Assembly (NCBI RefSeq): GCF_001649575.2
Contig: NC_051436.1
Span: 3,806,167 to 3,870,166, forward strand
From: Kryptolebias marmoratus
Taxonomy: Eukaryota > Chordata > Actinopteri > Cyprinodontiformes > Rivulidae
Reading direction: 5' to 3'
Length of the DNA: 64,000 nt
Shown here: positions 23,303 through 35,271 of the stretch, piece by piece
How the letters are laid out: every line of letters begins with the position of its first letter
Position numbering within the stretch: the first letter of the stretch is position 1
Program-made: the position numbers and the translations under genes
The notes under the pieces: model-generated
The model's input: the letters and a program-made list of their open reading frames with translations, nothing else
Databases searched by the model: none
Told to the model about the DNA's origin: nothing

Positions 23303-23800
23303 CATTCCTGTGTTGTTACCATTGACTGTAGGAGAAAGTTTAAGCAGGAACGGGACCAGCTTCAACACAGTTTAGGTCCCGGCTCCTCCATGTAAATAAA
23401 TGGGACATTTCCCATAGCAGAATTAAAACACACCTCAGATTACGATGTTCATTCACACGATTCTTATCTTTTAACTGGGTCCTGCAGTTTCCAACAGCAG
23501 AAGAAGACGGGACACGAGCTCTGATTGTTACACAACCAGCATCTCCCCTCTGAAGGTTGTGGTTTTAGAAATCTGCTTATAAATACAACCTTTCAGAGCT
23601 GAACCTGCCTCTAAAGCGTGCTTGGAGTGCACACACAGGAAAGTAAGCGTTGTAATATAATATCGTAACATCGTCCAGTCAGTTCTGATGGCTGCCTCCA
23701 TCACAGCTTCAACAACATTAACTTTTCTAGCAATATCATCTGCGAGGGAAATGAACAACATTTTTATAAATGTTTTCTAAGAAACCTGACACCGAAGACA
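23303..23800. other. Unassigned stretch
   Basis: No gene or repeat recognised. Confidence 0.45.
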
Positions 23801-23808
23801 CTTGCAGC

Positions 23809-24654
23809 CAGTGGCGGCTTGTGGAGTTTTCTCCAGGGGGGGCTATAAATCCAAAATAGACATATACCAAAGGTTTTGGTATATGTCTATTATGTGATAC
23901 GTATCACACCAGTGTATTTACATGAATTAAAACAACAAAAGCAACATTATAATGTACATATAAATGCATAAGTGCTTCCTGAACACCAATACCTGCAAAG
24001 ACGGAGGTCTGTAGGACACATTTAGCGTTTATAAAACCTGTTTTCTCCCTTATTTTTCTAAACTTTACCGGAGAAAATACGTCAAAGCTTGTTTTATGGT
24101 GAGAGCACTCACTACGTCACGTATTCTGCACGAAGATCGGATGTCTCACTCCGATTAGAATTCAAAACCAAACATTCTAACAGATTTTAGCATCAATTTT
24201 CTTAAACTAATTATTAACTATGAACTTATTTATGTAACTTAGTCACGTAATGAACTTATTGCTGTCTTTGAATAAGAGGCAGCTCACCCGCGGCTCGACT
24301 TTTCAATCAGGCGAACTTTCTGACAGACAGGATGTGACGTCAGCCCGTGGCGGGAGGCGGAGTCAGCTCTCCGTCCTATCTCTTGTACTGAAGAGGAGCT
24401 ACTGCGCATGTGCAACTTTTAACGAGAGTCTATGGACAAAGATTTTTGCGCCCCGGGGCGGAAATACGTCACCAATCAGACAACAACTTTACTTATCATT
24501 AACTACAAAATATTAATCTTACACAACTAAAAATATATATACATATATTTTGTAATATATTTAATATACTATTTAATTTTTTTTTACGTCTTATTCAAGG
24601 TAATGTGAGTGGTGGGGCGGCGCCCTAGCGCCCTCTATTGGCCAGCCGCCACTG
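23809..24654. mobile_element. hAT-type element, 846 bp, exact 8-bp duplication
   Basis: The left end begins CAGTGGCGGCTTGTGG and the right end is GGCCAGCCGCCACTG. An exact duplication CTTGCAGC flanks it (23801-23808 and 24655-24662). Inside are a perfect hairpin (23855-23891), a CRE-like TGACGTCA (24335-24342) and GC-rich stretches. No transposase-like frame, so it is non-autonomous. Confidence 0.9.
23855..23891. repeat. Perfect 17-bp hairpin, 3-nt loop
   Basis: AATAGACATATACCAAA, loop GGT, then the exact reverse complement. It lies 46 bp inside the hAT element's left end. Confidence 0.95.
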
Positions 24655-24662
24655 CTTGCAGC

Positions 24663-25799
24663 TAATTTTATCAACGAACACCTCACTCACTAATGGTGGA
24701 GGGAGCAAGTTGTGCTGAGTTGTCGTTTATTTTGTTGTCTTAAACAGTAGCTGTTGCTAAAAGGAAATAATACAGATCCGCTGCAGGAAGAACACCATTC
24801 ATGCACGAACATAACTATAATTTAAACTTTTTCATGCACAGTCAGATTAAATTTGCAGCAGAGTTTTTAAGGACTGTATTCAAATCAATATCATTGCTGC
24901 TTTTGAATACCCTGGTGTATGTTATTATTCTCCCACACAAAGGAAAAGCACACATTGTAATGGTGCTCAGTGTGTCTACAATAATAATCCCCAGGATAAC
25001 CCTAAACTAACCTCGTTTTAAACAATAGTTACCGTTTGTGGTCGGCAGAACTGACATCAGAGAGAACAGGTGATTCAGATACCGTCATGACAGAAAAAAC
25101 AGACAAATATTGGCTCAATTATCTGCTTAATGTGTGGTCAATAAACAAACACATTCTCCATTTCTGTCCTTTGACTCCAATCATCCCCCCCCCTCCACGA
25201 TCTGCCGCCCAGTGCAGCCGGCGAGTTCGTGCCCGGGGAACAAAAGCAAAATCAAAGTACCGTGTGAAATATGGCGAGGATTTGTTATTAGGTGAAGCCT
25301 TTGTTTTCCCCGGCACGCAGGCAGACTGGAGGATTTAAGCCTCCCTATCGGAGAGCATACAGATTAGCCGAACGGGTAGCGGCCGCCGTCATCTCACGCT
25401 GCTTTTCAAGTTCGCAGCTCAGCCGACTCGCAACTCGTGTAAAGAGGAACAGATAAACTCTTCATCCTCTCAAGTGCTGGTGAGAAATTGGCCACAAAAT
25501 CTGCAGGAGAGTCATGAAATAGAAGCTAGGTATGAATAACGAAACGTCCTCTTTGAGTTCCTGTTGCGTTGATGCAGATTTTAATTTAGCAAGAATAAAA
25601 AATAAGCTCCCTCGGACGAAATTCTTTGGTCAGCTGAAGATAAAAGGAGTTAATCGAGCATGCAGGCGCTTTTAGAGACAGTTTGAAATGTTTTGTATAT
25701 ATTTATTGATCTCCACCGAAAGGTGAAGGCGAATGATGCTTTTGCTCGAGTCTTTAAGCAAAATCTCTCATGAGCCACTGGAAAAACTTTACTGACACT
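24663..25799. other. Unassigned stretch
   Basis: No gene recognised. 25185-25450 is of mixed composition with CpGs and no repeat signature; it may be conserved non-coding DNA, on weak grounds. Confidence 0.35.
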
Positions 25800-26186
25800 T
25801 GTAGGAGGTAATCATGGTGGTTGTAGCTGAGAGTCATTCACAAGACAAACCCCAAACTCATTGTGCAAGATTGTTGCTTCAATCTTTATCACTATTTGTT
25901 GGCGCCAACCCACTTTTTCTGCTACACACACTCAAGCTTCTAGAATTCAAGATGGCTGCATGTTGGAGCGGCTCTGTTCCATTCATTCTGAGATATTGCT
26001 TTTGAAAATGTTATTCCTCTTCTTTTCTGGATGTAAATCACTTTTTTTGGATGATTATTTCCTCTGGTATCGGATGCTGTGCAGCTAGAAGGATTTTTGT
26101 TGAAACCTTTTTTACTTTTGGACATTTTGTTATGATGCGTAACCATGACAACAGGTGTTAAATGTGAAGAACCCTGAAGTCCGGTC

Positions 26187-26455
26187 ATGGCCAGAACCAA
26201 GCAGACCGCCCGTAAATCCACCGGAGGTGAAGCTCCCAGGAAGCAGCTCGCCACCAAAGCTTCCCGCAGCGCCCCCACCCGGGACCGTGGCTCTCAGGGA
26301 GATCCACCAAGCTGCTCATCCAGAAGCTGCCCTTCCAGCACCTGGTCCAGAAGATCACCCAGACCTTCAAGACCGACCTGAGCTTCCAGAGCTCGACCGT
26401 CATGGCTCCGCAGGAGGCCAGCGAGGCTCACCTGGTGGAGCTCTTTGAGGACACG
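26187..26455 (+). pseudogene. Histone H3 pseudogene
   Basis: Intronless H3-like sequence in three frames. Frame 1 (26187-26279) reads [20 protein letters not shown] then [11 protein letters not shown]: residue K14 is replaced by E and K27 is lost. A deletion removes about 11 residues and shifts the frame to PGTVALREI (26278-26304). A second deletion (RRYQK region) shifts it again to [32 protein letters not shown] and LVELFEDT (to 26455), after which homology stops before the last helix. The frame then runs to a stop at 26531. It cannot make a histone. It is followed within about 25 bp by a LINE-type tail. The parental H3 subtype cannot be told. Confidence 0.9.
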
Positions 26456-26547
26456 AGGACACATCAGGACAGACCGCTACAAGAGACCCTTCTGCCCACA
26501 ACCATCAACTCTTTAACAAAACCAGGATTGTGAGCTCCAACAACATT

Positions 26548-26598
26548 TAATTTCCCTTTGGGATTAATAAAGAATTTTTGAATTGAACTGAATTGAAG
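26548..26598 (+). mobile_element. LINE-type 3' tail beside the H3 pseudogene
   Basis: It reads 'aatttccctttgggattaat' and then 'aaagaatttttgaattgaac' with GAATT repeats, a common fish LINE 3' end. Only the tail is present. Confidence 0.6.
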
Positions 26599-26700
26599 CA
26601 GATGTAGAGATCTCGCAATGTCACGTGAGATTTCTCATAATGTAATTTACAAAATTTGACCAAAACATTCCTTCAAGGAATGCTAGGTCTTTAATTATAT

Positions 26701-27879
26701 TATTTTTGCATGTTTAGGAAGGAAAAAGGTCACTTTAAATTGAGGACAAACACCTTGGGATGCACTTGGACACATAAAGTGCTAGAAACAAACATACCAG
26801 CGGAGCACACACATGCATCCAGGATGTCTTCGGTGGCTGCATGGCTGTGCCGTCCTGTCATCTTTTATTCAGCAGAGCTCCATGTGTCTATTTTCAGCTC
26901 TGCAGCACTCTGAGCTGCTTTCTAGCAAAGTGCGAGGGATCATTTTAGCAAAATGCTTTCCTTCACTTCCCCGTTTGCTTACTTATATAGCTCTATGTAT
27001 ATATTCACATCTGCATCTGTGTAAATTACACATCAGAGTAGCTGCTTTGCATATTCATAGCTGAGCCTCGTGCCAGAGCTGTGGCGGCGTTCCACATCTA
27101 ACAGCAGGGTGACACAGTCATTTAAATATTGCTCTGCCATACTGCTCCACACTCTGCTTCCCGACTACACCAATTTACTATAAATAAACAGGCAACGTGC
27201 GTTTAATGTAATTTGGAGACTGGCAGTCTTAAAGAGAGCGAGGAGGCAGGGGGACTTTGCAGCTCATCAGCGTTCGAAGAGCAGAGATGGAGGAAGAGGG
27301 AGATGAGGAGTTATCGTGGAAGGCACCGCGTCCCCTTCGGGAGCCTCATTGACTCAGAGGTGGAAGCCTGAATAATTAGAGGCATGCTCTGGGTCTCTGT
27401 CATCATTACATCGGTGCACATTTTTAATATTCAATGAGACATTTTTGCCCGACGTGCACGGGAGCGGGCGAAAAGGGCAACTTTGCCGGAGGACGTGCCA
27501 TGTGCCAACAAAGATATGCAAACATGTGCTCATGTGGGTTCTCAGAGGGCTAACTTCAAGTATGACGAACACATCTTTATTTGTGCATTTGTGCGCGTTC
27601 GCATACGTGCACGAGCGAGGCTGGCTCGATCGTGGCTTGTGCTGAGAAGCTGCAGTGGTTGGGTTCGACCCTTGAAGTCAGTAACGAAAGTTTTGTTGAC
27701 CTTGATGGGAGGAATATTCAGTTAGATTTTTGGACAGCGTGTCTATTTCTTCCAATGAGCAACAGAGTTCTGACACCGAGTGCAGTTGTAGATATTAATT
27801 TAGTTATAGGTATTCATTGAGAAAGAGATTATTGGTCAAGGTTTTGACCAGCTGTTGTCAAGATCAGTACAGGGCTGCC
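26701..27879. other. Unassigned stretch, possible conserved block
   Basis: 27040-27480 is of mixed composition, free of visible repeats, and contains TTTGCATATTCATA (27046-27059). This is compatible with a conserved enhancer-like block but cannot be shown from one sequence. No gene recognised. Confidence 0.3.
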
Positions 27880-27887
27880 ATTTACAC

Positions 27888-28503
27888 CAGGGGTGAAGTG
27901 AAGTGAAATTTATTTATATAGCACTCTTCAGCAACAAGGCGATTCAAAGTGCTTTACAACACAGAAACAACAATCAGGTACATGATCAAATACAGCAAAC
28001 ATCATAATCAAATATAGATCAATCATGTATAATCTAAATTAAATCATGATAAAGTTAAAGCTGAACTAAACAACAATCAGGCTAAGACAGTCAAAATATG
28101 AGCTAAGATAAACTAAACTAAATGTGCAGGAAGGCTAAATAAGCTAACATAAACTGAAACATGACAATGCTAAGCTAATGGTACAACATGACTAAAAGTA
28201 ACAAAAAGCCCGCTAAACAGCCAACATAATAATTACTAAGATAAATAAGCTAACATAAACTGCTAAACTAAAGGTACCAAGAGACTAACTAACAGTACCA
28301 AGGCCTGTGTCAAACTCCATTCCTCGGGGGCCGCTCTCCTGCATGTTTTAGATGTGTTGTTGCTTTAAAACACCTGGTTTAAATGGAGAACCTGATGATT
28401 TGGTGAGGAGGTGATTAAACCGTTTGAATCAGGTGTGTTGGAGCAGAAAAACCTAAAACGTCCAGGACAGCGGAGCCTCGAGGCCTGGAGTTTGACACCC
28501 CTG
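27888..28503. mobile_element. hAT-type MITE family D, split by family E
   Basis: It starts CAGGGGTG (27888-27895) and ends GGAGTTTGACACCCCTG. An exact 8-bp duplication ATTTACAC flanks it (27880-27887 and 28504-28511). After the first 8 bp it is interrupted by family E and resumes at about 28306 with 'gtgtcaaactcc'. Related copies lie at 52126 and 59587. Confidence 0.85.
27896..28305 (+). repeat. Family E insertion with internal short tandem phrases
   Basis: It begins AAGTGAAGTGAAATTTATTT and has 'caacaaggcgattcaaagtg'. Later it contains repeated 'ctaagctaacataaact'-like units (28110-28270). It is inserted 8 bp into the D element. Confidence 0.6.
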
Positions 28504-28745
28504 ATTTACACTGACTGTCTTCAGGTCACACCACATCAACTCTTCCCCCTTTAATAAATGGGTAAACAAAATCGAAAATATCTTGTACACTATTTTACTG
28601 TATATTAGTGGTCTTTTTGATATGTGCCTGATTGGAGCAGAGGGATAGGTGGAGCGCTTAACAGCCAACATAAGTTTGAATCCCTGTAGATTTATTTATT
28701 TATTTTAAATCTTCTGCTACCATAAAATGGAAGGTGATCAAGTGT

Positions 28746-28779
28746 GTATGTGTGTGTGTAACTGTGTGTGTGTGTGTGT
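28746..28779. repeat. (TG)n microsatellite, interrupted
   Basis: Two TG runs separated by 'aac'. Confidence 0.9.
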
Positions 28780-29020
28780 CATAAACCAGTGGACAGATTT
28801 CATTGAATTTCTCAAAGTAATTATTGGATGTACATCTACAACCAGTTAGCTTTTGTGGACACCTTACGATCTTAAATAGCATATCATCGCTCCAACCTTT
28901 TACTCCATTCTGTCTGATTTATAGTCAAAAACACTTAACCACTTAAATAACAAACAAACAAACAAACATTTTAGCTTTCTTTCTCAGCTCCACAGCTGAA
29001 TACTAACTGTTGAACTAGAG

Positions 29021-29232
29021 CAGGGGAAGGGAACCCTGGTCCTGGAGGGCCACCATCCTGCATGTTTTACTTGTTCCTCTGCTCCAACACACCTGATTTG
29101 AATCAGTGTCATTAACAGGCTTCTGCAGAACATGAAGAGGTGATTTAACCACTGAATCAGGTGTGTTGGAGCAGGAAAACAAGGAAAACCTGCAGGATGG
29201 TGGCCCTCCAGGACCAGGGTTGCCCACCCCTG
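29021..29232. mobile_element. hAT-type palindromic MITE (family C)
   Basis: The left end is CAGGGGAAGGGAACCCTGG and the right end CCAGGGTTGCCCACCCCTG. The flanking 8-mers aactagag (29013-29020) and aactcgag (29233-29240) match at 7 of 8. Foldback structure throughout. Confidence 0.85.
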
Positions 29233-29240
29233 AACTCGAG

Positions 29241-31129
29241 GCTACGGCTGTACCAACTTAGTTGGACTGAACCAACTCAAAAGTGACTGAAGGCGGGGGT
29301 GTCACATTTAGCATTTGTTTTATATTTGTTTTAGTTTGTAACTAAAAATGTAAAATTAGAATGGTTAAAGTACATGCATTTATCTTGTTCCTGCAAATGA
29401 TTACATGCTATTTTAATCCAAAAGGTGGGGTAGCAAAAATGCAAGTTGCACCCCCATTTTATAAGAATGGGGAGAACCATTGCTGCTCTTACTGTAATGG
29501 TATATAGAGGTGTATTGGTTGGTAATTACTTCCTCCCATTATGGAGGGAAAAATAAGCCAAAGGCCTTTAAGATCACCATTTTAGTTATTCTAAAAGGTG
29601 TTAAAAAAGGGAAAAAAATCCTCACAACACACATTTACAATGCACAATACAAACTATCAATACATGTAAACACAAATCTCCAAATTTACCTATTAGATAT
29701 ACAAAAAATGTTGGATCGGATTATCTTGAACATCATGGTGTCGTGGTTTCTATCCAGTGACTCCGAGAAAAGCCTGAAAGCTGAAACATTAACTAAAGTT
29801 CTCGATGCACTCATGGAGCTGGGCTGTGCCGGCCGTTTTAATGTTTCCTAATTTGTTTGTGACCATTTCAATGTGCGTGTTGAGTATTACCTCTGTAGGT
29901 GATGAAGCTTGTAATTTGCCCACTAATAGAAAGACTTCAGTTTATTGAATGTCAAAAGCACAAGGGCATGTTTGTGCGTTGTGTGCGAAATTATTTCGGC
30001 TTTAATTCAGTTACAAGGGGTTTCTGTTTATATTTTAAAACAAAACAAAACAAAAAATCATCCGGTGGGAAATACTGACTGCCTTTCTGGATATAAATGG
30101 CTTCAGAGCTGCTGCTAAATTCTGGTATTGATGATAATTAATGTATTAACAGTTTATCTTTAATATTCTAATTTCTGCAGCTTTTTGGGGTCTTTTTATT
30201 TATATAAAAAGCATGCATTTGTGGTATTTTTCTCGAATATTTCCCAAGATTGTAAAAGAGTTTTAGTCATATCAGATACTTGGTGCTTTAGGATTTTAAA
30301 AGCTCATATTGTTTGATAATCTGGGATGAAAGGTTTCATATTTTTACTACTCGTTCTTTATACATAGGCACCTAAACACTAACAACAAAAAGGTAAGCAA
30401 ATAAATCTGGGGGTCAACCCAGTAAAAAATAAAGTTGCACAAGCAGACGCACATATCAACTTTAAAGATTAGATGTTCCCTTTTTATCTGTCGTAAAATC
30501 CAGCAGATTCCAGTAGTTTCAGGCCCTGAGTCCAGGCTTTATGGACACTTTATTGCATCTTACTCAGCCATGTTGGCATAGAGCAGCCACAGCAGTGAAA
30601 GGGAGGACAAATTCCTCACTATTTTCACCATCAATTCTCTTTGGAGCAGCATACCTGCTGCTTGTGGCTGATGTATTGTTCCTGTTGCGTTGTGCACCGG
30701 ACCTCAATTTGTCTCAATCACCAGATTCTTCTGTTATCATTCCAGCTCGGTTACTTTTGGGAAAGTCACCAAGCATAACAAATGAGCAAGACGCCACGTA
30801 TTCATTACACAAATAGTAATAAAAAAAATAAAAAATCCTGTTTTAACAAACGGCCCTTTGGTTGTGTTTAAAGAGACCGTTGGTGCATTTAGCTGAAGAA
30901 TAATCACAAGCATCAATATTGGTGTTGAGACTAATGGGCAGTGGACAAACAAATGTGGCAGTGTTTTAATTGAGCGGCCATACTATTGAAAACTCTTTAC
31001 TGTTCAATACTTCAGCAGAAAGGTAACATTCAGTCCTGCACAGAATAAACTGATTACCAACACGTCAATACTATTGAGAACACATTTTACTTTGCCATTA
31101 GGTCCCCCAAACTGGATTAAGATGTTCTG
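29241..31129. other. Unassigned stretch
   Basis: AT-rich. The frame at 29510-29851 has no recognisable domain and I do not accept it as coding. No other structure seen. Confidence 0.4.
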
Positions 31130-31800
31130 CAACACAAAGGTAAAACAACAGCCCAGCAGCCAAACGTTGGCAAATATGAAGCTGTTCGAAAAACATCAAC
31201 AAAGATGGCGGCATAAGTTTGTTTTATGGCGAGTTCCAGTCTGAAAGTCTGAAAATAGACATTTAAGGGATCACCAAGACCTTCAAGACATTCAAATCCT
31301 GATTCAGAGACTCCAATGATCTCAAAAATAAAATACAGGAGGAATACATGTTGCTTCTTGCCTTTAACGCCAGAGTTTAAATTCAAGATGGCTGCCACAG
31401 CCAACTCTCACAAAATGTGTTAATGCTCGGATTACGTGCCGACGACTCTCAGCTGCTACCGCATGAAATTTACCTCGTTATCTGTAAGTTTGAGTAAGTT
31501 ATAGCCATTTTTCTGTTAAGGTCTGTCAGCTGGGCGGCCATCTTGTATTATCCAAAAGTTAATCAGTTGTAGCTGTCCACAAAGTGATTAGTTTCTCGTT
31601 GTTGCCTCCAGCAGTTCGGGTGGTGCCAAGTCTTTAAACAGAGATGTTGCCCAACGTGTTGCACTCAAAGTACGTGTTGAGGACAATCCTCACTTACTAC
31701 CACGCCAAGTTTGAGCTCAATATCTGTAAAACTGGCCAAAGCATGATGTAGATGGAGGATTGTTGTTTTCTCAGACATTTCTAGCTTTATAAAGCTCGAG
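31130..31800 (+). repeat. Family G copy 3
   Basis: It includes 'attcaagatggctgccaca', 'cgactctcagctgctaccgc' and 'gagctcaatatctgtaaaac'. Two G-type units may lie end to end. Confidence 0.5.
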
Positions 31801-33899
31801 GCGAACACAGCACCAGCTCATAACTCGTATTCTGCAGCTGGAACACAAACTCCTTTATTAGCCTGTTAGCATTTTGATGCTAGCAACTAGAATCTCCTAA
31901 CTAATAATTCAACCTGGAGAGACTCACGACTAAGAAAAGCTGCAATTAAATGGTTTTATTTGACAAGAATGACATAAGATATTTGGTGCTCGGACCTCGG
32001 CAGAAGATGCGAGCGCCGTCAACAGCAATGTGCTTCGTCGAGAAGCAAAGGTTGAGAGTTAGAGGCGTCTTCCCCGGGCCGGACACTGGTGGTGGAGGTC
32101 GGAGACAGGAAGGAGGCTCGAGGAAGCTGGGAAACTAGGGGTGGAGGTGGGCTGAAGTTCGGCAGGTGAACAGATGAGGTCCTTTTAAACGAAGGCTTAC
32201 TCGCTGATCGGATAAGATGGAGGCACAGTCGGATGCTGATGGGCTGATTAGATGATGCAGGTGAGGCTGAAGCAGGTCTTCCAGTTTGAATTTACGCCTA
32301 GGCTTCATTTATCTAAATTATGCATTTTTGCACTTAATATCAGCATCTCAATGCTAACAGTTAGCATGCATAAGCTTAAAAACTAGCATTCAATCGGCCC
32401 AAATCTGCATCTATATGATACGACACAAGAAACAACAGCATAAAAGATGATCTGATATATATTTTATGTTGTAGCAAACTGTTCTCAGTCTGGAGCCTTT
32501 TGATTGGTTAACAAAGTCAATGCAACCCTTCAGGAAAATTTTTTTTTGCCTATTTCTGTTCTAAAAAAACAAACAAACATCAGTTTATTACGGCTACCCA
32601 CCTGGAGAATGTGAGACGGATTTGCTGCTTTTTTTTTCCCCCCTTTCAAATCATCCAGCTCCCACTATCTCCCTGATCCTCAGTCAATAGTCCCAAACTG
32701 GATTGACGGCTGTTTATTGCATGCCTCTTTATGGCCCCGAGGCATGACCGAGGAGGTTTGCAGCTCTTCGGGGAGAGGGAGGAAAAAAAAAACAGCATGA
32801 GATTACATGCCAGTGTTCCAGGCGCTGTCAAAACCCGAGCCTCAACCCAATAAACACACGTTTTTATTGATCCTGGCCACATGCTTTCTGTCCTTTCGTT
32901 TTAAGCTTCGCCTGTAAATGTAAGATTTACAAGTACTCAATTTAATTACCAGGAGAGTCTGGAAACGAGGACGTGTGTGCTGTGGATGTTTAGGTTAAAG
33001 AGAGGCGTATCCAGCAGCCTTTAGATATTATGATGGTCCAGGCTTTGTTTTATTGGACTTCAGATGTATTTAAACTAATAAAACTGCTTAATTAGCTACT
33101 AATTTAATTATAACTGAACCAGCAGAAGGAAAGTAGTAATTTCGAGCAGCGGCATTAATATTAATTTTAATCAGAGGCTAGAAAGAGACTAGGTCATATA
33201 GACGAGCTTTAGCTTTTGGTATACCGTACAATTTGTGTTTTAGAGACCTTGATTGAATAATTGATCATTGATCATTAACGTGACACTGATTAAAGGCTAA
33301 GGAGTCCACTGTGCATTTATCAAAATGGTTGCCATGGCCACAGCAGCACAAGGCCTCCAGTGTGAGGTGGAGAATCGACTCTGAGGTGTGTGTAGTCATG
33401 GACACGTGTGTGTGTGTGTGTGTGTGTGAGTGCATGGCTCTGCCCAGGTGCAGCTGAACAGATTGCGGTCGGTGTTGGGCTTTGTGTGTTTGCTGAACCA
33501 CAACGACAGGAAACAGAAAGAGGGAGAGAGAGGGGGGGGTGGAATCAGAAAAGGTGGAGAGCGATTCATGTGGGCTTACTGGAAGAAAAAGAGGGCGACG
33601 AATGGGCAGCAAAATGGGGTCAGCAGGACGAAAATCATCAGGAATAAAAGTCAAATGTTAGAAATATGCAACATCAGATGTGCTATGTGCTATCCCCCCT
33701 TTTTTCTCATTAGCAATAAATGCGTGTGAGGAGAAAAACACAAACACTTTGCATGAAAACACTGATAAAAAACTATAAAATCCTGCAGGTTTTACCCAAA
33801 ACCTATATGGAAATTTCAATTAGGATGAAACTCGAGTTACTGTAAGAATACAGAACTGTCACCTTGCATATCCTGCGATTTATCAGGGCTTTAATTATG
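31801..33899. other. Unassigned stretch
   Basis: A (TG)n run lies at 33407-33428. Otherwise no gene or family boundary recognised. Confidence 0.45.
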
Positions 33900-34135
33900 T
33901 GATTTGGATTACTGTCAGCTACTACCACACCAAATCCTGGCTGATTATCTGTAAAACTGACTGAGCTGTAGCTGTTTTAGTGTTTGATAAGAATAATTAA
34001 CTCAGGTTGGTAGTAGCTGAAAACACCTACTCTGAGCACGAGATTTTCTGATATCATGTGAACGTTATTATCAAGGTTTGACCAAAATGGCTACAACTCC
34101 AACTCCGGCATAAAAAGTGAGGGGTGATATGCATT
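33900..34135 (+). repeat. Family G copy 4
   Basis: It contains 'ctactaccacaccaaatcct', 'attatctgtaaaactgactg' and 'aagtgaggggtgatatgca'. Confidence 0.55.
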
Positions 34136-34322
34136 TCTTCATGGAAATGGGGACACAAATGAAAGTCAGAGGTCGCTTCCGTTCGACTCCTAAATGATCC
34201 AGCCGTGACATTTGCTACTTTGTAGTTCCCACCTATCAGCGTCTTTTAATTCGGTGCTAAACGGTTGGAGATGTCGCCAAAGGCTGCGTTTCCTCCAGAC
34301 GAGCCGTGACCGCAGCTCTTCC

Positions 34323-34361
34323 AAACATCCCCCCCTCTCCTCTGCAGAGGGGGGGATGTTT
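34323..34361. repeat. Perfect 16-bp C/G-run hairpin
   Basis: AAACATCCCCCCCTCT is followed by a 7-nt loop CCTCTGC and the exact reverse complement. Each arm carries seven consecutive C or G. No repeat-family context is visible. Confidence 0.95.
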
Positions 34362-34681
34362 ACCCGCCTCGTTGCAGTGAAGGTAAGTGGGGGAATCGTG
34401 CAGCAGCCAATGGGGTGATGAAGATGGGTTGAAATGATGTGTGTGGACGAGTATGTCGGACCACGCATGTGAAGTGCTGGGCGCGTCGCCGGGTTTTATG
34501 GATAGTTAATCCTCGCGCCAAGTGCTGACTCACTGAGAACATAAAATGAAAATCAGTGATTCTTGAAAGGCTTTTCTAAATGTTTTTCTTCTGAGTCAAA
34601 GTAAATTCTGCCCCCCCCAAAAAAATAGGCAGCTGGTGACGAGTCGACAAGTCAAACGTGGCGGAGTTCGCGTTTTTATAG
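34362..34681. other. Unassigned stretch
   Basis: Nothing recognised. Confidence 0.45.
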
Positions 34682-34691
34682 GTCGATAAAA

Positions 34692-35271
34692 TTCAAAAAA
34701 GGTTAAAAAACAAAAACAACTGGACTTCTATTCTGTATCTGAAGACGCTTCGCTTCTCATCCGAGGAGCTTTCTCAGTTCAGAAATAGAGAGTGTGGAGT
34801 TGAGCTTTTAAAGCTGAGATGTGATGTAAGCTGGATTGCTTGCAAATTGTTCTCACTCTCCTAACAACAGAGGGTCATTAGGGTCTTTGTTTGTCTGACT
34901 CACTGATGGGCCACTCTGTTGATTGGAGTGAAACTGACTGGGGATCAGGCCTAAAGCTCCATTATATGTTTTTGAAAGCTGGAATCTGAGACCTCCTCCT
35001 CTGTTTAATGTTGGTTTCTCCTTTTTGACATAGATGGCTTCTTTTACCCCCCCTCTCGAACCATCTGTCTTCTCGGTCCAAAATATGAACATTTTGGTCC
35101 TCAAAGGAGTGTCCCTTATCCTTGAGGTGCAGGTGAACCTGTCCAGAAGAGAAAGCTCCTCGGATGAGAAGCGAAACGTCTTCAACTAGAATAGAAGTCC
35201 AGTTGTTTTTGTTTTTTTTAACCTTTTTTGAATTTACCACGGCCTGGATGACTGAGAATCTACACCAGCAT
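34692..35271 (-). mobile_element. Penelope-like element remnant with inverted terminal arms
   Basis: A 10-bp duplication GTCGATAAAA flanks it (34682-34691 and 35272-35281). Left and right arms of about 83 bp (34691-34773 and 35150-35234) are inverted repeats, including GAAGACGCTTCGCTTCTCAT. Minus-strand frames read HLHLKDKGHSFEDQNVHILD and GVKEAIYVKKEKPTLNRGGG, which I recall as the C-terminal GIY-YIG-type endonuclease end of fish Penelope-like elements. The two phrases lie in different frames, so it is broken. Reverse transcriptase is absent. Confidence 0.85.

Larger units (their letters stand above)
25800..26700 (+). repeat. Family G copy 2, holding the H3 pseudogene
   Basis: The left part has 'gtagctgagagtcattcac' and 'gaattcaagatggctgcatg'; the right part (26598-26700) has 'tttctcataatgtaattta' and 'ccttcaaggaatgctaggtc'. 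Both match phrases of family G elsewhere. The H3 pseudogene and a LINE-type tail separate them. Confidence 0.45.

Noticed and set aside
22848..23375. 175-codon plus-strand open frame as a gene
   Set aside because: It is a read-through of a LINE 3' end and a hAT arm.
26155..26448. Functional histone H3 gene
   Set aside because: Two frameshifting deletions, loss of the C-terminal helix and no histone-type 3' stem-loop seen.
34692..35271. Ordinary TIR DNA transposon, from the inverted arms
   Set aside because: The endonuclease-like segment and the 10-bp duplication fit a Penelope-like element better than a DNA transposon.
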